NCBI GenBank assembly: GCA_965248235.1
Contig: CBDFIU010000003.1
Location: 62,001 to 126,000, forward strand
From: UBA6623 sp965248235
Lineage (GTDB): Bacteria > Acidobacteriota > Terriglobia > Bryobacterales > UBA6623
Direction of reading: 5' to 3'
Length of the DNA stretch: 64,000 bases
The notes below the pieces were generated by a model, which saw only the letters and a list, made by a program, of their open reading frames with translations, did not search any database and was not told the DNA's origin. Positions 46,153 through 55,800 of this stretch are shown one piece after another (position 1 is the first letter of the stretch; every line of letters starts with the position of its first letter). Made by a program: the position numbers and the translations under genes.

Positions 46153-46410
46153 TCAGCCGTCGGAGATGCCCGCCGCGAGCCGCTCGGCTTGGATGCGCCG
46201 GGCCTCGTCCTCCTCGCGGTGGATGCGCGCCATGACCGCCCGGAACGCCTCCGTCTCCTCGACTGACAGGCCGAGGCGGGCCTCGACCCGCGCGAGACGC
46301 GCGTTCAGGTTGGCAAGCAGGTCGAGGGCGTGATCGCGCAGCACGGCTTCGCGCTTCTCCTGGGGCGAGGGGATGAGCTCGGTCAGTCCGCCCTGGCGTC
46401 GGGTGATCAT
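46153..46410 (-). CDS. Small coiled-coil phage-type protein
   Basis: The 85-residue protein begins MITRRQGGLTELIPSPQEK and has a long helix-prone region with heptad-like Leu (LLANLNARLARVEARLGL). It is charged, without signal peptide. It lies between the DUF4815-like gene and the amidoligase, 14 bp after the former. Function unknown; small tail-accessory proteins of this type are common in tail modules. Confidence 0.6.
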   Translation of the reverse strand: MITRRQGGLTELIPSPQEKREAVLRDHALDLLANLNARLARVEARLGLSVEETEAFRAVMARIHREEDEARRIQAERLAAGISDG

Positions 46411-46423
46411 CGGAACTCCATCG

Positions 46424-48137
46424 TCAGCTGAGCGTTGCGCCCAGCGTGTGGATGCGCGGGTAGACGAGGCGGTTGCCGGTCAGCTCCGCCTTGTAGCGGA
46501 CCTTGTCCCCTGCCGGATCGGCGAAGGTGAGGGCGAGAGTGTACTCGGTCCACTCCTCGTCGACCTTTCTCGTCGCCTCGAGCGCCATCGACTCCCAGGT
46601 CTCGCCGCCGTCGTTGGAGGCGTACCAGTCGACCGACGCGCCGCTCGGGACGTCCATTTGGGCGTAGACCTTGGTCGAGGCCACGCCCTGGGTCAGCTCG
46701 TTCTCGCGGGTGACGTAGGCGCCGGTCGTGCCATTGAGATAGCCGACCAGGTTCACGTCCCTGAAGTTCAGCGCCGGCGTGTCGTTGGCTTCGCCGCCGG
46801 CGAGCCGGGCCCGGACCAGGATGCTGGTGGCGAGGTTCGGCAGGTTCTCCTCCTCCGCCGGCACGATGGAGTCCCAGGTTGCCCCGCCGTCGGTCGAGTA
46901 CTCCCAGGCGATGCGCGTGCCCTCGGGCACGGTCGAGTACTCGTCGAGGTTGAGCTCGCTGAACTCGACATTCTCGACCGGCTTGAAGCGGACCTCGCCC
47001 GCGGCCTCGAAGTCGTAGCCGTAGATTCTGAGTGTAAGGTCGGCAGCGTTGAGCGGCGTCCAGGTCTCGGCGTTGGAGCTTTCCAGCAGCACGCCCGGGG
47101 CGTAGGTCTGGCGCGTGATGGTGCCCCGGCGTCCGCGCCGCCCCAGAGTGGCGATGCGCACGCGGTACTGGTTGCTGTTGGTCAGGAGCACGACCGCGTA
47201 GCTCGTGTTCGCCTCGGCGTAGACGGGATCGTCGAAGGCGATGCGGGTTTCCTCGCGGAGTTCGATCTCGTCGGGCGAGAGGACCTTCTCGGCCAGCACG
47301 ACCTCGTTGGGCAGGCCGGTGGTGACGCCGCGGATCTGAACGGTGACCGGGATGGCGGCGTCCTTGCGGGTGAACTCGACGCCCACGGCCGAGACGACGC
47401 GGTTGCGGTCGAAGCTGAAGGTCTGGGCCAGGGGGTCGCGCTGTCGGCGGCGCCGGCGCCAGCGCCAGACGGTGCGCACCACGGGAACGCGGACGATCCG
47501 CGGCGGCGCCTGGCGCACGACCACAACGCGCTGGATGCGGGTGATCACCAGTGGGTCGTGCACCTGCAGGGTCGCCTGCGCGGAGCGCTCGCCGTCGCTC
47601 ATCTCAACGATGCGGCTGCCGCTTCGGGTCCCGGCGGGCACGAGGAAGGACGCGCTCGCCCGTCCGACCGCGTCGGCGGCAATGCCCTCGGCGACCGTGC
47701 GCCCGTCGCAGCGCACGGTGATCCCCTCGGCGTCGGGCGTGAAGTTGGCTCCGGTCACGGCGATGCCGGTCTGTCCCCGGCGGCCGATATTGGGCGTCGT
47801 CTCCACCGTCGCCTCGGGCGGCTCGAAGACCGCGTAGGGGTTGACGTTCTTGTCCTCGGACCAGTCCGCCTGCTCGACCAGCACCGTTTCGGCGCCGGGC
47901 AGCAGGACCAGGCTCGCCCCGAACAGCGCCCGGCTGGCCGCGCGGTCCACCTCGAGCACGGTGGCCGAGGCGTCGCGGTCGGGACCCACGAAAGAGCCGG
48001 TCGGCGATCCTGGCGCGCTCGCGGTGCAGGATGTCCTGCTGCTCGTTGAGCTCGGAGTCGAGCAGGTCGCGGTCCTGGTGGTAGCGCACCCGCTTGTAGT
48101 TTTTGGTCTCGTCAAAGGTGTCACGCGAGATAGACAT
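46424..48137 (-). pseudogene. Phage-tail-like protein with DUF4815-like N-terminus, frameshift near 48005
   Basis: The start MSISRDTFDETKNYKRVRYH, QDRDLLDSELNEQQDILHRE and RARIADRLF resembles DUF4815 in tail/fibre proteins. The frame then slips. SFVGPDRDASATVLEVDRAA in the next frame continues for over 500 residues to 46424. It contains an Ig-like domain (TGIAVTGANFTPDAEGITVR), repeated discoidin/BNR-like segments (YSTDGGATWDSIVP, YASNDGGETWESM) and a short Arg-rich stretch near residue 250. The restored protein is about 570 residues, likely a baseplate or fibre component. A 558-codon open frame on the plus strand is a shadow. Confidence 0.7.
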
Positions 48138-48148
48138 CGAGTTTCCTC

Positions 48149-48678
48149 CTAGATCTTGATAATCCCGACGAGCTCCACTCTGGTGTCGGAGATCTTGCTG
48201 AAGGCGGGGATGTTCTTCACTTCGTAGAGGTAGCCGGGGTGGAGCACTTCTCCAGTCGGATTGGTGTCGGGGTGATGGATGCCCTCGCCGGCGTAGTCCG
48301 AATCGTGCCCGTCGAGGTAGGCGACGTTGCCGCCGAAAAAGCCATACTCGCGGATGGTGATGCCGTTGGCCTCGCTCTCCTCAAAGCGGAAGTAGACGCC
48401 GAGGATGCGCGTCTCCTGGACGGTCTCCAGGTAATGCACGCCGTTGACGATCAGTGCCCCTTCAGGGTCTTCGGCAAGAAAGGTGCGCTTATAAAACTGC
48501 TTCCGGGCCCGCTCGTTCTTGAGCGCCGTCTGGTCGATGTTCGGCGCCGGTGGATTGAGGGGATCGGTAAACGTGTCGTCCCCCTCGCCGCGCAGTGGGT
48601 GATCCCTTCGACCGGCTCCCCCAAGAGGAGCTTGGCCGTGAGGATGCGGCCGCTTTTGACGATCAGTCCCAAAGACAT
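48149..48678 (-). pseudogene. Tail-fibre-like structural protein, frameshift near 48598
   Basis: The product starts MSLGLIVKSGRILTAKLLLG and reaches EPVEGITH. The CCACTG region shifts the frame, and RGEGDDTFTDPLNPPAPNID with ALKNERARKQFYKRTFL then continues to HYLETVQETRILGVYFRFEE, ANGITIREYGFFGGNVAYLD and a stop at 48149. The restored length is about 177 residues. The pattern is that of a structural tail or fibre protein. It sits between the DUF4815-like gene and a small unknown gene in the tail order. Confidence 0.65.
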
Positions 48679-48691
48679 GGGCGTACCTCCT

Positions 48692-48997
48692 TCAAGTCTC
48701 GATCGGGTGGCTTTCCCGAATGAGCACGGCGAAGATGATCTGCCGGGTCACGGCTTTCCGCGCCTCGTTGCCGACCGACCGGTGGATGTGCGCGGCCAGG
48801 TCGCCTTCGACTTGCACCGGCCGTGTGATCCATTGCCCGCAGTCGGAGCGACGATCCAGTGCGCCTACGACCCGCGTGCCGACATCCACTTCGTTGGACA
48901 TCGACGCGACGATCCGGGCACGGACATCCATCTGATTCAACATCGGTGCGACGACCCGCACCCTCGCGTCCGCATCCTGCTGGATGCTCGTGCTCAC
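48692..48997 (-). CDS. Unknown small tail-module protein
   Basis: The 101-residue product from the GTG at 48997, with AGGAG eight bases upstream, begins MSTSIQQDADARVRVVAPML. It contains repeated V.A.M.N..DV.. units (QMDVRARIVASMSNEVDVGT), so it is internally repetitive, and ends in a soluble helix. It lies directly between tail protein I and the fibre-like gene. Not recognised. Confidence 0.55.
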   Translation of the reverse strand: MSTSIQQDADARVRVVAPMLNQMDVRARIVASMSNEVDVGTRVVGALDRRSDCGQWITRPVQVEGDLAAHIHRSVGNEARKAVTRQIIFAVLIRESHPIET

Positions 48998-49036
48998 TCG
49001 TCAAATCTCCTTGCATGGTCCTCATCCATCGATTTC

Positions 49037-49638
49037 CTATTCAATCGGGTTCTCGGTGCCCGTGATCTTGAGCCTGAGGTCCGTCTTGTTCTGCACTGCC
49101 GTCGAAGCCGGCACGGCTGCCGGAAGAAGACCCGCGTGCCGGCGGGATGATGGAACCGCAGGCGGTCCCGAAGGCCCGGGTTGAGGGTGTCGCCTTCGAC
49201 GCGGTAGGCGCCCAGGCTGTAGATCGATCCGGGCAGCTTCGAGCGACTCAGGACCCCGCGGCGGTTGAGGCGCAACGCCTGCCGGAAGGTCTCCTCGATC
49301 CTCCCACTCCAGCCGTCCTCGGCCAGCGCGCGGCCGATGGCCGGGAGTGTGCCTTTGCGCCGGTAGATCTCGATAGCCTCGCGGATTTCCCGGCGCTGGA
49401 TCTCGGCGTCGGCTTGCGGGTTGAACCGATGCCCGACCACCTCGCCGAGCAAGGACAGGAACCGGGGATCGCAGCGGTCCACGTCGAACAGTTCGGGGAA
49501 GCGGTCGATGTGTTCTTTGAGTTCGTCGAGCGCAGTGGCCGGGATGCGGAGGAAGGCTTCCAGATCACCCGTCTCTTCCCTTTCCTTGTACAAGGGCGGC
49601 AGCAGCTCGATGAGCTTCTTCTCGAAATAGGGAGCCAT
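49037..49638 (-). CDS. Phage tail protein I (P2 gpI-like baseplate component)
   Basis: From the ATG at 49638 (TGATG overlap with the baseplate J end) the product begins MAPYFEKKLIELLPPLYKER, followed by LDELKEHIDRFPELFDVDRC, LSLLGEVVGHRFNPQ and EIYRRKGTLPAIGRALAEDG, the usual P2-I family pattern. Near 49120, after FHHPAGTRVFF, the frame that fits best changes to VPASTAVQNKTDLRLKITGT and ends at 49037. The uncorrected frame ends at 48994. Another probable one-base error. Confidence 0.72.
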
Positions 49639-49914
49639 CAGGCGGCCCTCCGAACATCCAGACGCACCTCCCCCAACACCGGAATGGTCCCGGCACGAAC
49701 CTCGACATCCTGCGCCGGGGCGTAGAGATGGGCGTGACTGACGCCGCGCACCCCATCGAGCAGGGCGATCAGGTCCGAGGAGGGCACCGGGTGGCCGAAG
49801 TCCATGCGCTCGAAGTCGAAGTAGTCGGCGAGCGCCTGCTCGATCCGGCGGCGCACCAGGCCCGGGTCTTCGCCGGCGTAGGTGTGGATATCGGCGTCGA
49901 TGGAGACCGGCCGG
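49638..49914 (-). pseudogene. Baseplate assembly protein J (gpJ), C-terminal fragment
   Basis: The frame PVSIDADIHTYAGEDPGLVR, RIEQALADYFDFERMDFGHP and DLIALLDGVRGVSHAHLY is the conserved end of phage baseplate J proteins, with VEVRAGTIPVLGEVRLDVR as final strands. At 49914 it joins without transition to a CRTAC1-like sequence. The N-terminal 200-300 residues are missing, so the tail module is incomplete. Confidence 0.75.
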
Positions 49915-50389
49915 TGAGGCCCATCGATCCCTCGGCCTCCCCATGCTCGTTGACGACCGCCCCGGATTCCCAGCTGATGTCGGCGAAAGTCCCATTGCCT
50001 TTGTTTTTGTAATAGAAATTGGGACCTGAGTCGTTGGCGACGTAAAGGTCTTGGTCACCATCGTCGTCGTAGTCTGAGAACACCACGGCGAAGCCCCGGC
50101 CCGGCTCGTCTTGATGGATGCCGGTCGTACTGCTGACCGTCCATGAGAGACTCGGTGACCGGATCTCCGCAGGTGATCTTGTAGTTGAGGCCGGCTTCAT
50201 GGGTAACGTCGTGGAATGAGGGTAACACGTCTTTTTCGTGGGGGCTTGGTCATTCGCGACCCCCGGGGGGGCGCCCGCCACCACCCACACAACCACACCT
50301 AGCCTAGTGCGAAAGGTAAGGCCCGTGGATGCAACCTGGATAGCACGGTTAACTTGAATCCCCGATCTGGGTCCCGTTTGACGTCTCAA
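49915..50389 (-). pseudogene. CRTAC1/FG-GAP protein remnant with internal deletion
   Basis: A signal-like N-terminus (TFRTRLGVVVWVVAGAPPGVA) is followed, in another frame, by FHDVTHEAGLNYKITCGDPV, the usual start of CRTAC1-like proteins. Soon after comes GRGFAVVFSDYDDDGDQDLY with VANDSGPNFYYKNKGNGTFA and GEAEGSMGL, a mid-protein FG-GAP/VCBS segment. A large internal piece is missing, and the end is cut by the gpJ fragment at 49914. Confidence 0.65.
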
Positions 50390-50584
50390 TAGCGCCGCCG
50401 ATGGGGCCTACTCACACCGGTAGTGTACTCCTGATGTCAGTCGGTTGGCCTGGAATTTTCAACCCTGGGCGGCTCCGGCGGCGGCAGCCGCGTACGGTTT
50501 CGCATTCCGTAGGTTGATCGAGGCGGTCACACCTTATATCATCAGATCAATCGCCTGTCAGATCAACTGGGTGTTTGATCCACG

Positions 50585-52522
50585 ATGAAAGGCGTCTCCA
50601 TAGTACAGACCGTCGCCGGGTTCGTCCGGACAGGCGGGCTCGTAGACCAGCGGCTCGGTAAGCTGGCGAACCGGACCCGGCTTTCCATCGTTCTAGCCGC
50701 CCTTCCAGTTTTCTTCTCACTGAACGCTCTCGCGCAGCAGGTCACCCGCGACGATCCCGAGTGGCATTATCAGCGCGCACAACAGGCGCTGGAGAGGAAA
50801 GACTACGAGTCGGCCGCGGAAGCATGGAAAGAGATTAGCACCTTGATGCCTGATTTTCCCGAGGCTCGCAGCAACCTTGGATTGATGTATCACATGCAGC
50901 GGAAGTATGAGCCGGCGATCCGAGAGTTTCGCGAGGCTCTACGGCGGAACCCGCGGCTGCTGGCCGCGAAAGTATTTCTCGGCATGGACTATTACCTGAC
51001 ATCGCGGCCCGAATCGGCGATCGACGAGCTGGCCGAGGCCGTGGGGATGGATCCTCGGAACGTCGAGGCTCGAAAGTGGCTGGCGTTGAGCCACCTTCAG
51101 GCGGGCAATCTTGGCGAAGCCATCACTGAGTTCAAGGAGTGTCAACGGCTTGATTCGAGTGATCACGAGCTGATCTTTCATCTGGGCCGAACCTATCGCA
51201 AGCTGTCGACACAAGCCTTCTTTGTGGTGCGCCAAGATAGGTTCGACTCTGCTTGGTTCTACCTGTTTCGCGGGGAGCAGTTTACGCAGCAAGGCGACAC
51301 CGGAAAGGCCCTGGAGGAATTGCGGCACGCGGCCCGCATGGAACCGCAGTTGCCGGGCGTTCATTATCGGATCGGCAAGTTGCTCGCAGCGCGGGATGAG
51401 CCGCTGAAGGCTGTCGAGAGCTATATCCGCGAAGTGCAGAACTTCCCGAGTCACCTGCCGGCAGTCACCGGGCTGGTACGCCTCCTGACTCAGATGGGAA
51501 TGGAAGCCGAGGCGAATCGAATACGCAGGTTGGCGGAGACGTTGCACAAGGACCGCCCGGCGGCTATGCAAGCTCTGGCCGCGGCGTCGTTCGATTCGCC
51601 GGCGGCTCGACAGGGCCCTCTAGCCGCCCAAGAGGCACAGCGGATCAGGGAAGCACTACCCAACTTGCAGGCAGACGCCGATGTATCCTGGACCGACAAG
51701 GCGAATGCCGCCTTACTCGCCGGCGAGCCTGCGCAGGTCTTGGACCTGGCACGGCGTGCCGGCGCCGAGAGCAAGACCGATCACACCGAATATTGGCGAG
51801 GCCGCGCTTACCTCGATCTTGGCCGACTCGAAGAAGGGCTTGAAGGGTTCCTCGCCCTGCACAAGCAGAGGCCGGCGGACCCGGAGATTGCTTTTTACCT
51901 GCAGAAGTGTGCGGAAAGACTCTCGGCCCAGTCGCTCGAATCGTTCGCGTCGCTCGAGCCGAACTCCTACCGCACGCACCAACTCCGGGCCGAGCAACAC
52001 GCCGCCCGCGAAGAGGGCGACGAGGCGATTGAGGAGTACCGGCAAGCCTTGGCCATCAATCCCGAGGCTATGCAGCTTCATCTGGAAATCGGAACCCTCC
52101 ACTTGAAACGGCGCCGGTACGACGAGGCGATCACCGCCTTGGAAGCCGAATTGAAGAACGACCCCTATTCGGTTCCGGCGCTGGCGCGAACAGGAGAGGC
52201 GTATTTTCTCACCGGGAAGACGAACGAGGCGCAAAAGGTCTCGTTGCGAGCGATCGAAATCAACCCGAAGTCCGCCGCCGCTCACAAGGTACTGGGTCAA
52301 GGCTATTTCAAGCAACGCGACTTTGCGAAATCGGTCCAGCATTTGCAAGCCGCGCTGCGGTTCGGTATCGGGGATGGCGCGACCGTGCACTATTTGCTCG
52401 GACGGGCGTTTGGGATGTTGGGCAACCGCGAGGCAGCGGCAAAGCATCTAGCCATCGTCAAGAACCTCAGGGGAACCCGCGGCGCCATCATCCGAGAGCG
52501 CTTCAAAGAATTAGCCAAATGA
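50585..52522 (+). CDS. TPR-repeat protein
   Basis: The 645-residue protein has an N-terminal signal segment (LSIVLAALPVFFSLNALAQQ) and about 10-12 tetratricopeptide repeats. Typical units are WHYQRAQQALERKDYESAA, ARSNLGLMYHMQRKYEPAI and LHLEIGTLHLKRRRYDEAI. The final repeats (HYLLGRAFGMLGNREAAAKH) end in RGAIIRERFKELAK. It is secreted or periplasmic and protein-binding; the partner is unknown. It precedes the large TonB receptor by 300 bp on the same strand. In Acidobacteria such TPR proteins often neighbour CRTAC1-like genes, as here. Confidence 0.85.
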   Translation: MKGVSIVQTVAGFVRTGGLVDQRLGKLANRTRLSIVLAALPVFFSLNALAQQVTRDDPEWHYQRAQQALERKDYESAAEAWKEISTLMPDFPEARSNLGLMYHMQRKYEPAIREFREALRRNPRLLAAKVFLGMDYYLTSRPESAIDELAEAVGMDPRNVEARKWLALSHLQAGNLGEAITEFKECQRLDSSDHELIFHLGRTYRKLSTQAFFVVRQDRFDSAWFYLFRGEQFTQQGDTGKALEELRHAARMEPQLPGVHYRIGKLLAARDEPLKAVESYIREVQNFPSHLPAVTGLVRLLTQMGMEAEANRIRRLAETLHKDRPAAMQALAAASFDSPAARQGPLAAQEAQRIREALPNLQADADVSWTDKANAALLAGEPAQVLDLARRAGAESKTDHTEYWRGRAYLDLGRLEEGLEGFLALHKQRPADPEIAFYLQKCAERLSAQSLESFASLEPNSYRTHQLRAEQHAAREEGDEAIEEYRQALAINPEAMQLHLEIGTLHLKRRRYDEAITALEAELKNDPYSVPALARTGEAYFLTGKTNEAQKVSLRAIEINPKSAAAHKVLGQGYFKQRDFAKSVQHLQAALRFGIGDGATVHYLLGRAFGMLGNREAAAKHLAIVKNLRGTRGAIIRERFKELAK

Positions 52523-52736
52523 GCATCGACCGACTGATTTCTCCGCGAAGCCGCCACGGTCGGGCCGACAGCGGGTGAAGATCGTAACTCCCTCGCCTTC
52601 TTCTACACAGGCTGGTTCCGGACGAGCCCCCAGGTCGTAAAAACCCCTTCGTCACCTAAGAAACCGGTCGGAGACAGCGCATCACCACCGACACCGGGCT
52701 CGCCGGTGCGCTTTCTCGCCCAGGAAAAACTTTGTG

Positions 52737-52766
52737 TTGACGCGCGAGATGCAAACGTGATACCAT
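52737..52766 (+). promoter_or_regulatory. Candidate promoter of the TonB receptor gene
   Basis: TTGACG at 52737-52742 and TACCAT at 52761-52766 are spaced 18 bp apart, 56 bp upstream of the ATG at 52823. The rest of the 52523-52822 interval shows nothing else. Confidence 0.4.
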
Positions 52767-52822
52767 CTCCCGACGTTATTAGGACAACAGTGGATCTTGA
52801 GCATCTTCAGGGGAGAAAATCC

Positions 52823-55800
52823 ATGAAACATACACGACTCGTTTTGAGCCTTTTGCTCGCTGTGGGTCTGGCCTTTGTCGCGCAGACCCCGGCATATGCC
52901 CAGGCGATAGGGGCTACGGCTAACTTGACTGGGCAGATTACCGATGCAACCGGCGCCGTGATTCCCGGCGTCAAGTTGACCTTGGAAAGCGCAGCAACCG
53001 GCGTGACCATTGAGGGCGAGTCGAATGAGGTCGGGTACTACCGATTCTCCTCCCTTCGTCCGGATACCTACACGTTGAGGGTGGAGCAGCCGGGGTTTAA
53101 CATCGCTTCCGTGGAGAACATCATCCTCCAGGTAGCGAAGACGAACAACGTCAACGTCGTCTTGGAGCCCAGCACGGTTCAGGAGGTCGTAACCGTTTCG
53201 GCGGCTGCCGTGTCGTTGAATACCCAAACCTCGAACCTAGGTGAAGTCGTCGCCGAGCGGTCGGTCAAGCAGCTCCCTCTGATCCTCAGGGACCCGACCT
53301 ATCTGGTCAACCTGGTCCCGGGAGTAACGGCCGACCACCGCAGCCAGAGGGGCGGCCAGGACCGCAATGGGTTGTCTTGGCAGGGCCGCCTCATCTTCAC
53401 CTCGAACGGGGGCATGAGAAGTTCGACTGTCGCCATGGTGGATGGGATCGACATCTCCTTTTCGAACACTGGGTCCGGCAACTACATGCCCATCCAGGCG
53501 ACGCCGGACTTCACTCAGGAATTCCAGCTGATGACCAACAACTACTCGGCGGAGTACGGCCGGGGCAATTCCGTTCTGAATATCATCACCAAGAGCGGTA
53601 CCAACGAGTATCACGGTGTTGTGTATGAGTTCCATCAGAACGACAACCTCAACGCCAACGACTTCTTCCTCAACAGAGCGGGGCAGCCGAAAGCCGAGTC
53701 CAAGCGCAATCAGTTCGGGGCCGCCGGCGGCGGGCCCATTGTGAAGAACAGGGCGTGGTTCTTCGGAGATTTTGAGCGGATGCTTCAACCGAGACCGAGA
53801 TCTATCTTCACGCGCGTTCCAACGGCGCGCGAGATGGGAGGGGACCTCTCCGACCTCCATACCACCGCCGGAGAAGTGAGAAACATCTACAACCCACTGG
53901 ACGTGTCCATGAGTGCGGACGGAACACCAATACGCAGCCCGTTTCCCAATAACCAGATCCCGGCTTCCATGATCAACCCTTTCGGGCCGGGGCTGCTTCC
54001 CTTCTGGGGATCCGGTCCGAACAACGCCGGACTCAAGGGTCCCAACGGCGAGCGAACCGAAATCGGGAACCTCCAGTTTCCTCTAACGACGAACACGAGC
54101 TGGAGGCGGTGGGACATCAAAGGGGACTACCAGGCCACTCAGAATCACCGCTTCATGTATCGTTACTCAAGTAACGTGTTTGAACTTCCGACATTCCGGG
54201 TGTACGGCACGGAGGCGGACAATTTCGGCGAGAACAACAGGAACCCCGGTTGGAACACCGTTCTTTCCTGGAGCTGGACAGCTTCGCCCACCATGGTGAT
54301 CACACAGGGTTTCAACTACACCTTCGTCCTGTGCGATTCCTCTCGGGTGCCGGGCGCTTCGCACTTTGACGTCCAACCTTTGGGCGGGCCGTTCAACAAC
54401 CCTGAACTTCTGAGCTGGGTTAATACGTTTGCCGGCGGGACTGCATTTCCCGCTGTCGGAGCCAGCGGCTACGCCTCGTTGGGCACCAACAACACCGTCG
54501 ACGAGCCGCATCACAACTTCGGTTATTCGGTGGGAATCATCAACACGAGGGGCTCGCACACGCTGAAGATCGGCTTCCAGGGGAACGTCCGTGACACAAA
54601 TCAGAGAAAGTCCTCCGGTACCGGGGGGAGCTACAGCTTCTCGGGCCAATTCACCCGGGGCCCCAACCCGTTCCTCCCCGATGCGCACACAGGCAACGGG
54701 CTTGCCGACATGTTGCTCGGTTTTCCGGGCGGTGGCGGCATGGCTTCAGGTTTTACCACAGCCACGAGGAGCAAGTATTTGGGTTGGTATTTGCAGGACG
54801 ACTGGCGTGTGACGCCTCGCCTGACCCTCAACCTCGGAGTCCGCTACGAGTTTGAAAGACCCTTCACCGATCGTTTCGACCACTTCTCCCGCTGGAGCAT
54901 CGACGCGGTGACTCCTTTAGCACAGATGAGCGGCCCAAACACCGGCAGCGGAACACTAAACGACTACTTCCAAGACCTGGTAGGCAGGCCGCTGCTGGGC
55001 GCCGTCGTCTGGCCCAGCTCTCCCGGATATGACCGGGGCATCGACAAAGGGGACTACAGCAACCTTGCGCCTCGATTGGGATTCGCCTATCGGCTGACCG
55101 ACAAACTGGTCATGCGGGGCGGCCTGGCCAAGATCTACGCGGTCAGCCCGGCTACCTCCACCGTTTCGGCCGTGGGCCCTCCGGGCAATGTGGCGAACAC
55201 GCAGCTGGTAGGTAGCGTTGACGGGATCAATCCCGCCACGACCATTGACGATCCTTTCCCGGCCGGGTTCAACGATCCGATCTTCGATTCCCAAGGACTG
55301 CTGACTCTTGTAGGCGCGCCATTAATCGTCGGCGCTGCCAACGGCACCACCCATACGCCTTATTTGTGGCAGTGGAACTTTGGATTTGAGTATGAGCTTC
55401 AGGACCAATCCGTTCTCTCCGTCGCCTACGGCGCCAGCCGGGGCGAGCGCCTGCACTGCGCCATATTCAACTGCGGGGACCAGATAGCGGAGAAGGACTT
55501 CACCCGCTTTCGGGAGAGGGTGTTTGAGTCGGTGCCGAATCCGTTCTTCGGGATCATTACAGACCCTACTTCGCCGTTGAGTCTGCCTGAGGTACAGCTG
55601 GGACGCTTGTTGAAGCAAAACCCTCAATTCACGTCCCGAGTCGCCACCCTACCCTCCTATTCGGGCCCCACTCAGAGTGAGTTTAGAAGCACCTTCGAGT
55701 CCTTGCAGATCGGCTATAAGAAGTCCACCAGAGCCGGCCTAAGTCTGCAGCTAGCGTACACATTCTCGAAATTCCTCACGAATGTGGATTCGTTTGAAGC

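Noticed and set aside
46373..48049. 558-codon plus-strand open frame over the DUF4815-like gene
   Set aside because: Shadow of the tail protein; Val/Gly/Arg repeats arise from its codon pattern.
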